Notes under the pieces: model-generated | The model's input: only the letters and a program-made list of their open reading frames with translations | The model's database searches: none | Told to the model about the DNA's origin: nothing | In this document: piece by piece, positions 50,465 through 59,187 of the stretch | Numbering within the stretch: the first letter of the stretch is position 1 | How the letters are laid out: the number at the start of each line of letters is the position of its first letter | From: JANLQX01 sp031423635 | GTDB lineage: Bacteria; Actinomycetota; Acidimicrobiia; Acidimicrobiales; JANYDT01 | NCBI GenBank assembly: GCA_031423635.1 | Contig: JANPFX010000077.1 | Coordinates: 11,976-75,975, forward strand | Reading direction: 5' to 3' | Length of the DNA stretch: 64,000 nt | Made by a program: the position numbers and the translations under genes

Positions 50465-51649
50465 ATGCCTGGATCCGTCATCGTCGCCGGTGCCCGCACC
50501 CCCATCGGCAAACTGGCCGGCGCGTTCGCCGGACTCTCCGCCACCGATCTCGGTGGCCACGCCATCGCCGCCGCCCTCGCTCGGGCGGGCATCACCGGCG
50601 ATCAGGTCGACCACGTGATCATGGGCCAGGTGCTCCTTGCCGGCGCCGGACAGATACCGGCGCGGCAGGCGGCGGTCAAGGGTGGGATCCCGATGAGCGT
50701 CCCGTCGACGGTGATCAACAAGGTGTGCCTGTCGGGCCTCAACGCCATCATCGAGGCCGACCGGATGATCGCCGTCGGCGACGCCGACATCGTGGTGGCC
50801 GGCGGCATGGAGTCGATGACCAACGCGCCGTACCTCTTGCCCGACGCTCGCGCCGGGATGCGCATCGGTGACAAGTCGATCATCGACTCGATGATGTTCG
50901 ACGGGCTGACGTGCGCGTTCGACAACGTGGCGATGGGACTCGGGACGGAGCGCTACGGCAAAGCCGAGGGGATGCAGCGCGAAGCCCAGGATGTGTTCGC
51001 CGCGCAGTCCCACGAACGAGCTGCAGCTGCGATCAAGGACGGTCGCTTCGCCGACGAGATCATCGCCGTGTCGATCCCGCAGCGAAAGGGCGATCCGCTG
51101 CTCGTCGAGACCGACGAGGGGGTGCGACCGGGCACCACGGTCGAGTCGCTGGCCAGCCTGCGGGCGAGCTTCGAGGCCGGTGGCACCATCACCGCGGGAA
51201 ACGCGTCGCAGATCAGCGATGGGGGCTCCGCCGTCGTGGTGATGTCACGGGCCGCCGCCGAACGCCTGGGTGTTGCGCCGCTTGGCGAGGTCGTGAGCTA
51301 CGGGATGGTGGCCGGACCCAATGCTTCGCTGCTCCACCAGCCGTCGCAGGCGATTCTCGCCGCCCTTGCCCGCGTGTCGATGGGTGTTGGCGACGTCGAC
51401 CTGTTCGAGATGAACGAGGCGTTCGCTTCCGTCGCGTTGGCATCGATGGCCGATCTTGGAGTTACCGATGCCGTCGTGAACGTCAACGGCGGCGCGATTG
51501 CGCTCGGCCATCCGATCGGTGCTTCGGGCAACCGTCTGGCCCTCACACTGCTCCACGAACTGCGTCGTCGGGGCGGCGGTGTCGGCGCCGCGGCGCTGTG
51601 TGGCGGCGGTGGGCAGGGCGACGCGCTCGTCGTCCGCGCTTTCGCCTGA
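50465..51649 (+). CDS. Acetyl-CoA acetyltransferase (thiolase)
   Basis: 394 residues, typical biosynthetic thiolase length. VINKVCLSGLNAIIEADRMI has the nucleophilic Cys, FEMNEAFASVALA the His/Asn pocket region, VNVNGGAIALGHPIGASGNRL the catalytic His, and ALCGGGGQGDALVV the second Cys. It condenses two acetyl-CoA to acetoacetyl-CoA. ATG at 50465 with GAGGAG 6 bp upstream. Divergent from ccr, so the first and key later step of the ethylmalonyl-CoA route may share regulation through the intergenic region. Confidence 0.92.
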   Translation: MPGSVIVAGARTPIGKLAGAFAGLSATDLGGHAIAAALARAGITGDQVDHVIMGQVLLAGAGQIPARQAAVKGGIPMSVPSTVINKVCLSGLNAIIEADRMIAVGDADIVVAGGMESMTNAPYLLPDARAGMRIGDKSIIDSMMFDGLTCAFDNVAMGLGTERYGKAEGMQREAQDVFAAQSHERAAAAIKDGRFADEIIAVSIPQRKGDPLLVETDEGVRPGTTVESLASLRASFEAGGTITAGNASQISDGGSAVVVMSRAAAERLGVAPLGEVVSYGMVAGPNASLLHQPSQAILAALARVSMGVGDVDLFEMNEAFASVALASMADLGVTDAVVNVNGGAIALGHPIGASGNRLALTLLHELRRRGGGVGAAALCGGGGQGDALVVRAFA

Positions 51650-51755
51650 CGGCGCTCGGCGTGGCGGATTGCGTCGGTCGGGTGAAGCTGGCCGAAACAC
51701 AACCGTAACGTCAGGTCAACACCGACGAAATCGCGTGGGCCTACGGTCAACGCCC

Positions 51756-52001
51756 ATGCCTGTCGACGACGCTCTCGACGTTCCTGCCGACTTCGGTGAT
51801 CGCGAAGTCGCGCTCCTCGACACGCTGCGCTCGTGCGGCTCACGCGTCGTCACCCGGCGGGAGTTGGCCAGGGCGGCCGGGCTGCGCGAGCACCCCCGCC
51901 GTGTCGACGTGCATCTCGTGAACGTCCGGCGTTCGCTGACGACGGAGGAGCTCGTCAACGTACGCGGCCGCGGCTGGATGCTCGTGCCGGTCGGTACCTG
52001 A
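51756..52001 (+). CDS. Stand-alone OmpR/PhoB-type winged-helix protein
   Basis: 81 residues. REVALLDTLRSCGSRVVTRRELARAAGLREHPRRVDVHLVNVRRSLTTEELVNVRGRGWMLVPVG matches the C-terminal DNA-binding effector domain of OmpR-type response regulators, including RRVDVHLVNVRRSL (recognition helix) and VRGRGWMLV (wing). There is no receiver domain, so no phosphorylation input. The ATG at 51756 is 16 bp upstream of the antiporter gene start (52018) after its stop at 52001, so the two are probably cotranscribed and it may regulate the antiporter or amt. Confidence 0.78.
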   Translation: MPVDDALDVPADFGDREVALLDTLRSCGSRVVTRRELARAAGLREHPRRVDVHLVNVRRSLTTEELVNVRGRGWMLVPVGT

Positions 52002-52017
52002 TGGTTCGCGCCGCGCC

Positions 52018-54801
52018 ATGAGCCGGATCTTTCTCGACATCCTCGTCGTCCTCGTCGCCGCGAAGCTCGCCGCCGAGGTCGCCGAGCGCATCGGGATTCC
52101 TGCTGTGGTCGGCGAGATCCTGGCCGGGATCGTCATCGGACCGTCGGTCCTGGGGTTCATCGCCACTGGGGAGGGTTCGTCGGCCGAGGTGCTCCTCACG
52201 CTTGGCGAGATCGGCGTGATCCTGCTGTTGCTCGAAGTCGGGATGCAGATGGACCTGCGCGAACTCGGCGCTGTTGGACGTGCCGCGCTCACCGTCGCCG
52301 TCATCGGTGTAGTTGTTCCCATGGCCGGTGGTGTCGGGGTCGGTCATCTCCTCGGGCTCACGTCGAACGAAGCGCTGTTCGTCGGATCAGCCCTGGCGGC
52401 GACATCGGTGGGCATCACCGCTCGGGTGTTCGGTGATCTCCGTGCGCTGGCCACGATCGAGGCCCGGACGGTGCTGGGGGCGGCCGTAGCCGACGACGTG
52501 ATCGGCTTGATCATCTTGACGGTCGTTGTGCGCATCACCTCTGGTGAGGGTTCGTTCTCGTTCGGCAGTCTGATCGGCATCGTCGTCGTGGCGCTCGGGT
52601 TCCTGTTCTTGGCGACCCTCATCGGCACGCTGACCGTGCCTCGGCTGTTCGCCCAGATCGAACGACTTTCGCGCTCCAGCGGAACCCTGGTCGCTCTGGC
52701 CCTCGCGTTCACTCTGGGCATCGCCGAGTTGGCGACGCTCGCAAAGCTGGCCCCCATCGTCGGTGCCTTCGTGGCCGGTCTCGTTCTCGGACGCAGTTCG
52801 GTGTCGACGCGCGTGCAGAAGGAACTCACGTCCGTCGGTCATCTGTTCATCCCCGTGTTCTTCCTCCAGATCGGCATCAACACCGATGTCGAGCAGTTCG
52901 TCAAGCCGTCGGTGATCGGACTTGCGGCGGCAATGATCGCCGTGGCGGTGGTCGGCAAGGTTGTCGCCGGTATCGGGGCGACCGGTACGCCCGCCGACCG
53001 ACTCCTCATCGGCATGGGCATGATCCCGCGGGGTGAAGTCGGCCTGATCTTCGCCAGCATCGGGCTCCGCGAAGGCGTTCTCACGGGCGACGTCTACGCC
53101 GCCGTTCTGGCGATGGTGCTCGTGACCACGCTGATCACCCCTCCGCTGTTGAGCGCTCGGGTTCGCAGAACGCAGCGGGTGTTGGCGCTTTCACCGGACA
53201 CGCCCACGCCCCGACCCGAGGGTGGCTGGCTGAAGGTCGAGACGCCGGTCCGAGGTCGGGCGACGGTCACTCTTGCCGCGCAACCACCGCGCAGCCAAGC
53301 GCTCGTGATCGCCCTCGATGCGTCGCTCATGGTGGACGACGCCGATGCCTCCGTGGCATTGACGACCTACCTTGTCGAGGCAACAGGTGGCGCCGAGGCG
53401 ACCCGGTGGGACGCTGATTCGACGGCGGCGCTGATGTCGGTCATTCGGGGCGGTTCGGTTCGGGCGTGGCGCTTCCTCGAGTCGACCGCTGTCCTTGACC
53501 GGGCGTTGCCGGAACTGGGGGCGGCGATGACCCGGCGTCGGCGGGACCCGTCCCTGCTCGATCCCTCGGGTGTTCACCACGGGGTGCTCCTCGAACGGTG
53601 TCGTCGCCTGGTTGCCGGAACGGCCCACGACTTCGTTGACGACGAACGGGCGACAACCGAGGCACGTCACTTGTTGTATCCGGATCGACTTCTCCTCGGC
53701 GCGTACCTCGTCGACATGTTCGGCCAGCATTCGACGAACGCGGCGGAGGCCCGAGCGGTGCTCGATCGGCTCACCATCGACGAGGCCGACCGTACGGCGG
53801 TTGCCGCGCTCGTGGCCGATCGTGAGCTCATGCGCGCCGCCGCGCTTCGTGCCGATGGTCTCCACGAAGACTCTGTGCTCCGCATTGCGGCTCACCTCGG
53901 GTCGCCCGAGCAGGCTCGTGCGCTCTACGTGCTGAGCGTTGCCATCGACGAGTTGGAGACGTGGGAATCGAGCCTGCTGACCGAACTCCATCGTCTCGTG
54001 CTCGCATCACTCGACGGACCGACCTTCTCCGGTGCCGACGCGCTCACATTGCTCGATCGGACCCGCGACCGGGCACTTGCGTTGGTCGGGGATTCGTCGC
54101 TTCTGCGTGATCGCGTGGCGGCGGCGCCTCTCGCCTACCTTCTCTCCGAGGAACCGGCGGCCGTGGCCCGTCACGTCCGACTGCTCGAACCGTTCCCGCC
54201 ACGTGCGTCGTTTCGAGTCGCGGTCACCGCCGAGTCCGGGTCGGTATGGCGGGTGGAGATCGGTGCTCGCGACCAACTCGGCCTTCTCGCCCTCGTGACC
54301 GGGGTGCTCGAACGCGCTCAACTCGACGTCGTCGACGCTGTTCTGGCGACGTGGGGTGATGGTGGAGCGCTCCAGGCGTTCCGGGTTCGCACGGGGGTCA
54401 TCGGCGTTGCTCCGGACCCTGAAGCGCTTCTTGTCGCCCTCGCCCATGCTCAGCATCAGCCGCTGGTTGCCGCCTCGGTGAGCGACGCGGTCGTGTCATT
54501 CGACGATCTCGGCTCACCGTGGCACTCGATCGCCGAGGTTCGTGCCACGGACCGCCGCGGGCTCCTCCACGCGTTGGCCGTGGCGTTCGCGGCGGCGGGA
54601 GCCGACGTTCACTCGGCCCGGATCACCACGAACGATTCGATGGCGCTCGACCGCTTCGACCTCACCGATCGCACGGGACGAAAGCTCGACGACGAGACCA
54701 AGGCGGCGATCCGCCTCGCTCTGGCAAACGGTGTCGAAGCGCGATCGATGTCGCGCCGCCTCCCCTGGCGCACGAACACCGTAGGAACCATCCGCAAATA
54801 G
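52018..54801 (+). CDS. CPA2-type cation:proton antiporter fused to a GlnD-derived HD-ACT-ACT region
   Basis: 927 residues. Residues 1-385: antiporter with about 12-13 transmembrane segments, ion-binding Asp pair in GAAVADDVIGL (159-160), conserved Lys in VVGKVV (314), and MIPRGEVGLIF. Residues about 490-665 resemble the HD part of GlnD: PDRLLLGAYLVDMFGQHS stands where GlnD has PDLLLLGALLHDIGKG...DHS, so the metal-binding His is lost, and LRIAAHLGSPEQARALYVLSVA matches the following helices. Residues 743-800 (WRVEIGARDQLGLLALVTGVLERA) and 836-895 (HSIAEVRATDRRGLLHALAVAFAAAGADVHSARI) are two ACT domains, as at the GlnD C-terminus where glutamine is sensed. Inferred role: ion antiport gated by an amino acid. 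The amt gene follows. Confidence 0.85.
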   Translation: MSRIFLDILVVLVAAKLAAEVAERIGIPAVVGEILAGIVIGPSVLGFIATGEGSSAEVLLTLGEIGVILLLLEVGMQMDLRELGAVGRAALTVAVIGVVVPMAGGVGVGHLLGLTSNEALFVGSALAATSVGITARVFGDLRALATIEARTVLGAAVADDVIGLIILTVVVRITSGEGSFSFGSLIGIVVVALGFLFLATLIGTLTVPRLFAQIERLSRSSGTLVALALAFTLGIAELATLAKLAPIVGAFVAGLVLGRSSVSTRVQKELTSVGHLFIPVFFLQIGINTDVEQFVKPSVIGLAAAMIAVAVVGKVVAGIGATGTPADRLLIGMGMIPRGEVGLIFASIGLREGVLTGDVYAAVLAMVLVTTLITPPLLSARVRRTQRVLALSPDTPTPRPEGGWLKVETPVRGRATVTLAAQPPRSQALVIALDASLMVDDADASVALTTYLVEATGGAEATRWDADSTAALMSVIRGGSVRAWRFLESTAVLDRALPELGAAMTRRRRDPSLLDPSGVHHGVLLERCRRLVAGTAHDFVDDERATTEARHLLYPDRLLLGAYLVDMFGQHSTNAAEARAVLDRLTIDEADRTAVAALVADRELMRAAALRADGLHEDSVLRIAAHLGSPEQARALYVLSVAIDELETWESSLLTELHRLVLASLDGPTFSGADALTLLDRTRDRALALVGDSSLLRDRVAAAPLAYLLSEEPAAVARHVRLLEPFPPRASFRVAVTAESGSVWRVEIGARDQLGLLALVTGVLERAQLDVVDAVLATWGDGGALQAFRVRTGVIGVAPDPEALLVALAHAQHQPLVAASVSDAVVSFDDLGSPWHSIAEVRATDRRGLLHALAVAFAAAGADVHSARITTNDSMALDRFDLTDRTGRKLDDETKAAIRLALANGVEARSMSRRLPWRTNTVGTIRK

Positions 54802-55230
54802 CCAGTTAGCCAGCAGCGAACGGCGTCGAGCGGAATGCACTGCTCGGGTGCTCCGTCACGATCACCCCGCGACCGTTCCGGGGTCCTGTCACCGATCCTC
54901 CCCACCCACTCCGGTACTCGCCCGTTGTTCTCCTCCGTCGAACCGGGTCTCCGTTCCTCGGAGTGGGGCCCCATCGGCGCCACCCCTCCACTCCTTGTTT
55001 GCCGGTGCCTTCTTGTCCCCTTGATGGATGACTGCTCCAGATCGGTTGAACACCGGTGAAACAACACGTTCACATACGAACGCGGTTGCAACAAGCACGA
55101 AACACTTCGGAGACGGCGGAGAAATCCCGCCCTCGTAGGTTGCGCTCCGTCATTCATCACATCGTCCCCGCCCGACCGCAGGACGATGTCACTACCGCCG
55201 GACCGCCATATCCGGAAAAGAGGAGGAACC
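54802..55230 (+). other. 429-bp region upstream of amt
   Basis: No convincing gene. It carries a GGAGTGG / CCACTCC inverted repeat around 54958-54992, a GTGAA / TTCAC inverted repeat at 55056-55073, a GCAAC-N6-GAAAC site at 55088-55103, and AGGAGG before the amt start. Its length is unusual for the window and suggests a regulated promoter or structured leader for amt. Confidence 0.5.
55088..55103 (+). promoter_or_regulatory. Possible GlnR-type nitrogen box upstream of amt
   Basis: GCAAC-AAGCAC-GAAAC fits the GTnAC-N6-GnAAC pattern of actinobacterial GlnR sites except for C in place of T at position 2. It lies 128 bp before the amt start. A second inverted repeat 15 bp upstream may be a partner site. 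Whether this lineage has GlnR is not shown here. Confidence 0.4.
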
Positions 55231-56712
55231 GTGCGGCATCCACTGCGCAAACTCGCGGGCCTGACCGTCGGTGCGCTTACGACTTCGTTGCTCATCGCCG
55301 GTCCGGCGTTCGCCGGCAAGGCGGTGGCCGAAGGGAAGCCCGAGGCGGCGACGGCTACGTCACTCAACCTGTTGTGGATCATCTTGGGCGCCACGCTCGT
55401 GATCTTCATGCAGGCCGGATTCGCGCTCGTCGAGACCGGTCTGTGCCGGGCCAAGCACGCCGCTCACGTCGTGTCGACGAACTTCGCCATCTTCGGCCTC
55501 GGCTTCGTCGGCTTCTTCATCATCGGCTTCCCGTTGATGTTCGGCGGCTACTCGTTTGCCGGAGTGTTCGGAATGGACAAGGCGATCGGCTCGAGTCTCA
55601 TCGGTTCGGGTGACTGGGTCTTCCTGTACAAGGCACCTTTGGCGCTCTCAGGCAAGGGTTACGACGTCAGTGTCGTTGCGTTCTTCCTCTACATGGTCGC
55701 CTTCATGGACACCACGGCGACCATCCCGACCGGCTCGATGGCCGAGCGGTGGAAGTGGAAGAGCTTCGTCGTGTGGGGTCTGTTCTGCGGTTCCATCTAC
55801 TACCCGGTCTTCGGTGCCTGGACGTGGGGCGGCGGCTGGCTGTCGCAGTTGGGCGACTCGCTCAAGCTCGGTCATGGCTATGTCGACTTCGCCGGATCCG
55901 GTGTGGTGCATGCCGTCGGCGGCATGGCCGCTCTTGCCGGTGCGATCGTCCTCGGTCCCCGTATCGGCAAGTTCGGTCCCGACGGCAAGCCGAGGTCGCT
56001 TCCCGGCCACCATCTTCCAATGGCCATGCTCGGCACCTTCATCCTGCTGTTCGGATGGTTCGGGTTCAACGCGGCTTCCACGTTCTCGGCGATGGACAAC
56101 CGCTTCACCATCGCTGCGGTGAACACGGCCATAGCTGCCGCCTTCGGCGCCGTTGCCGCCATGTACCTGGTGTCCTACACCGGGGCCAAGAAGCCTGATC
56201 CGAGCGCCATGATCAACGGCATGCTCGCGGGTCTTGTCGCCATCACCGCACCGTGCGCCTTCATCGCACCGTGGGCTGCCGCCGTGATCGGCGTCACTGC
56301 TGCAGTGATCGTGACCTACGCGGGTCGGTTCATCGAGTCCCGCGGCATCGACGACCCGGTCGGGGCCATCGCCGTCCACGGTGTGGGCGGTCTGTACGGA
56401 GTCATCTGCGTCGGCCTCTTCGCCGACGGCACCTACGGCAACGCCTGGAACGCCCTCGATCGCCAGTGGACGAAGGACAACGGCGTCACCGGTCTCTTCT
56501 ACGGAGGCGAAGGCTTCAAGCAGTTGCTCGCCCAGCTCATCGGCTGCGGCGTCCTCGTCACGGTGATCTTCGGGATGGCGTTCGCCTTCTTCACGATCCA
56601 GAACAAGGTCACCAAGGGCGGCATCCGCTCGTCCGAAGCAGACGAGCTCGAGGGCCTGGACATCCCGGAGATGGGAACCCACGCCTATCCCGACTTCGCG
56701 CTGGTGAAGTAA
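55231..56712 (+). CDS. amt: Ammonium transporter (Amt/MEP/Rh family)
   Basis: 493 residues from a GTG at 55231 with AGGAGG 5 bp upstream. Signal-peptide-like N-terminus (LAGLTVGALTTSLLIAGPAFAG), then 11 transmembrane segments with the signatures FMQAGFALVETGLCRAKH, MDTTATIPTGSMAERWKWKSF, VDFAGSGVVHAVGGMAALAGAIVLGPRIGKF (first pore His) and GAIAVHGVGGLYGVICVGLFADG (second pore His). It imports ammonium/ammonia. It sits 430 bp downstream of the antiporter-GlnD fusion, and a strong terminator follows at 56734-56765. No glnK/PII gene lies next to it. Confidence 0.95.
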   Translation: MRHPLRKLAGLTVGALTTSLLIAGPAFAGKAVAEGKPEAATATSLNLLWIILGATLVIFMQAGFALVETGLCRAKHAAHVVSTNFAIFGLGFVGFFIIGFPLMFGGYSFAGVFGMDKAIGSSLIGSGDWVFLYKAPLALSGKGYDVSVVAFFLYMVAFMDTTATIPTGSMAERWKWKSFVVWGLFCGSIYYPVFGAWTWGGGWLSQLGDSLKLGHGYVDFAGSGVVHAVGGMAALAGAIVLGPRIGKFGPDGKPRSLPGHHLPMAMLGTFILLFGWFGFNAASTFSAMDNRFTIAAVNTAIAAAFGAVAAMYLVSYTGAKKPDPSAMINGMLAGLVAITAPCAFIAPWAAAVIGVTAAVIVTYAGRFIESRGIDDPVGAIAVHGVGGLYGVICVGLFADGTYGNAWNALDRQWTKDNGVTGLFYGGEGFKQLLAQLIGCGVLVTVIFGMAFAFFTIQNKVTKGGIRSSEADELEGLDIPEMGTHAYPDFALVK

Positions 56713-56733
56713 GCGCACCTAGGAACTTCGCAG

Positions 56734-56765
56734 AAAGGCCGGGGTCCGACGGGCCCCGGCCTTTT
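56734..56765 (+). terminator. Rho-independent terminator after amt
   Basis: AAAGGCCGGGG (56734-56744) pairs with CCCCGGCCTTTT (56754-56765) around a short GC-containing loop; the 3' arm ends in TTTT. It is 22 bp past the amt stop. Confidence 0.85.
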
Positions 56766-56821
56766 CGCGTCGACGCACGACGTCGAAGTATCGTCTGCGG
56801 CCACACCGTGAGGAGACCCGA

Positions 56822-57667
56822 ATGAAGCTGGCCACGATTCGCACGAGTTCCGGGACCAGCGCAGTGGTGGTGGTCGGCGCAGATCTTGTCGAGATACACG
56901 GTGCTGACGATGTCGGCGAACTGCTTCGGGACCCGGCCTGGCGGGCCCGAGCCGTCTCTGCGAAGGGAACGCGACATCTCGTCGCAGGTGCCGACTTCGC
57001 CCCGCTCGTGGTGAAACCGGACAAGGTCTTCTGTGTCGGTCTCAACTACCGCAGCCACATCGAGGAGATGGGCAACGTGGTGCCCGAGTTCCCCACCCTC
57101 TTCGCCAAGTTCACCGACTCGCTCATCGGAGCGAACGATTCCATTGCTCTTCCGGTGGAATCGGAGAAGGTCGACTGGGAGGTCGAGCTCGGCGTGGTCA
57201 TCGGGCGAACCGTTCGCCGGGCCACGGCCGTTGACGCTCGTGCAGCCATTGCCGGGTACACCGTCGTCAACGACATCTCGATGCGGGACTGGCAGCGCCG
57301 TACGGTCGAGTTCCTCCAGGGGAAGACCTTCGAACACTCCACCCCGGTCGGCCCCTACCTGCTCGTCGCCGACGACGACGCCCCGGTTCCGACCTTCGAT
57401 CTGCGGTGCTCGGTCGACGGGGTCGTCAAGCAGTCCTCCAACACATCCGATCTCGTCTTCGATCCCGTCGCGCTCGTCCAGTACTGCTCCACGATCATCA
57501 CGCTGCGCCCGGGCGACGTGATCGCCACCGGGACGCCCGGGGGAGTTGGCGCCGCCCGGACGCCTCCGGAGTTCCTCCGTCCCGGTGCGGTGGTGCTCAC
57601 GGAGATCGACGGCATCGGTGCGTGTCGGAACGTGTGCGTCGCCGATCCGGCCTCGCCATCGGACTGA
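56822..57667 (+). CDS. Fumarylacetoacetate hydrolase (FAH) family protein
   Basis: 281 residues. FCVGLNYRSHIEEMGNVVPEFPTLFAKFTDSL, VDWEVELGVVIGRTVRRAT (metal-binding Glu residues), TVVNDISMRDWQRR and GDVIATGTPGGVGAARTPPEFL are the motifs of the FAH domain, metal-dependent enzymes that cleave or decarboxylate acyl-pyruvates. The exact substrate (acylpyruvate, oxaloacetate, homoprotocatechuate product) is not decidable. ATG at 56822. The MBL hydrolase gene follows after 22 bp and may be cotranscribed. Confidence 0.9.
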   Translation: MKLATIRTSSGTSAVVVVGADLVEIHGADDVGELLRDPAWRARAVSAKGTRHLVAGADFAPLVVKPDKVFCVGLNYRSHIEEMGNVVPEFPTLFAKFTDSLIGANDSIALPVESEKVDWEVELGVVIGRTVRRATAVDARAAIAGYTVVNDISMRDWQRRTVEFLQGKTFEHSTPVGPYLLVADDDAPVPTFDLRCSVDGVVKQSSNTSDLVFDPVALVQYCSTIITLRPGDVIATGTPGGVGAARTPPEFLRPGAVVLTEIDGIGACRNVCVADPASPSD

Positions 57668-57689
57668 CGCCTGTAGTAGATCAAAGGGG

Positions 57690-59054
57690 ATGCCCGACGC
57701 GTCACTCCCCGCCCACGAGCACATCTTCGACCTGTCGGCGCGGGTGATCGACGAACGGATCACCTCGGTGAAGGTCAATCGAGTCACGTTGGAGCTCTCC
57801 GAGCTCGGCGACGGGCTTGCTCTCGTGGAGGCGTTCTCCCACGTCTACGCCGTCGCCACCGACGCCGGAATCGTGTGCTTCGACACGAGCGGCCGGCGCG
57901 CGGGCCCGCCTGCGGTCGCCGCGCTGCGAGCCTGGAACCAGTCGCCGTTCTCGACGCTCGTCTACACCCACGGACACGTCGACCACGTCGGTGGGTCCGG
58001 CGCGTTTGCTGCCGATGCGGCGGATCGAGGCGACCCCACGCCGGAGGTGATCGGGCATTCGCGGGTCGGTGCGCGCTTCGAGCGCTACCGGTTGACCAAC
58101 GGATACAACTCCCAGATCAATGCCCGCCAATTCGGTGGCCGTCCGTCGGGAGACTTCCTCGACCCCAGTGTGCTGGCCCCGACGCGCGTGGTCGAGTCCC
58201 ACACCGAGCTCACGGTGGGCTCGTATCCGTTCGCCCTCCATCATGCGCTCGGCGAGACCGACGACCACCTGTGGACCTGGGATCCTTCGCGAAGGGCCAT
58301 CTTCTCCGGTGACCTCATGACGTGGGCGTTCCCGAACGCCGGCAATCCGCAGAAGGTGCAGCGATTCCCGGCCGAATGGGCTACGGCCCTTCGCGCCATG
58401 GCGGCGCTCGAACCCGAGATGCTGCTGCCGGCCCACGGACTGCCGATCGCTGGCCGCGAACGAATCCGATTCGTCCTCACCACCGTCGCCGAAGCATTGG
58501 AGCGACTCGTCGCCGCAGTGATCGAGCGGATGAACGCTGGGATGCCGCTCGATGCGATCGTGCACGAGGTGAAAGTGCCGGCCGAGGTGCTGGCCCTTCC
58601 GTTTCTCCGAGCCACCTATGACGAACCGGAGTTCGTCGTGCGCAACATCTGGCGGCTCTATGGCGGTTGGTGGGGGGGCGATGTCGACCGCTTGAAGCCG
58701 TCGCCTGCGGCTGGTCTCGCCCGCGAACTTGCCGGACTCGTGGGGGGGCCGGTTGCGCTTGCGAAGCGCGCAGAGGATCTCGCCGTCGAAGCCCGGAGCG
58801 CGATTGACCGGGAACTGGCCGACGATCGCTGGCGGCTGGCGTCGCACCTGATCGAACTTGCCGCCGAGAGTGTCGACGCGGACACGGACGACTTCCGTCT
58901 TGTGCACGAGATCCGCGCCGATGTCTATGCCGGCCGTCGACAACACGAGCAGTCGCTCATGGCAAAGGGCGTGTTCGGCTCGGCGGCGGACGAATCGGCG
59001 GCCGCTTTGACCGGTTCCTCGAAGTGGACGCGCCGCGCCGTGTTCGACATGTGA
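57690..59054 (+). CDS. MBL-fold metallohydrolase, alkyl-sulfatase-like
   Basis: 454 residues. Metal site: YTHGHVDHVGGSGAF (HxHxDH), LHHALGETDDHLW, SGDLMTWAFPNAGNPQKVQR and LPAHGLPI. The middle NGYNSQINARQFGG and the helical segment VVRNIWRLYGGWWGGDVDRLKPSP match the dimerisation part of alkyl/aryl sulfatases of this superfamily. A sulfate-ester or related hydrolysis is probable but not proven. No signal peptide, unlike many secreted alkyl sulfatases. The ATG at 57690 is used; GTG codons further upstream belong to the preceding gene frame. Confidence 0.78.
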   Translation: MPDASLPAHEHIFDLSARVIDERITSVKVNRVTLELSELGDGLALVEAFSHVYAVATDAGIVCFDTSGRRAGPPAVAALRAWNQSPFSTLVYTHGHVDHVGGSGAFAADAADRGDPTPEVIGHSRVGARFERYRLTNGYNSQINARQFGGRPSGDFLDPSVLAPTRVVESHTELTVGSYPFALHHALGETDDHLWTWDPSRRAIFSGDLMTWAFPNAGNPQKVQRFPAEWATALRAMAALEPEMLLPAHGLPIAGRERIRFVLTTVAEALERLVAAVIERMNAGMPLDAIVHEVKVPAEVLALPFLRATYDEPEFVVRNIWRLYGGWWGGDVDRLKPSPAAGLARELAGLVGGPVALAKRAEDLAVEARSAIDRELADDRWRLASHLIELAAESVDADTDDFRLVHEIRADVYAGRRQHEQSLMAKGVFGSAADESAAALTGSSKWTRRAVFDM

Positions 59055-59187
59055 TCGCGGCGTTGCGTGTGAACGAGAACACGCCGTCATGACCAATGAC
59101 ACGGCGCTTTGGTTCGGTCCCGGCGAAACGCCGACGTACGGTAACGGTGCCGAAGGCATTGTGCCGACCGCCTCGAAAGGAATCTCG

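Noticed and set aside
54835..55059. Small gene (74 codons) upstream of amt
   Set aside because: Composition is Ser/Pro/Arg-rich in a GC-biased frame, no ribosome-binding site and no family; more likely regulatory DNA.
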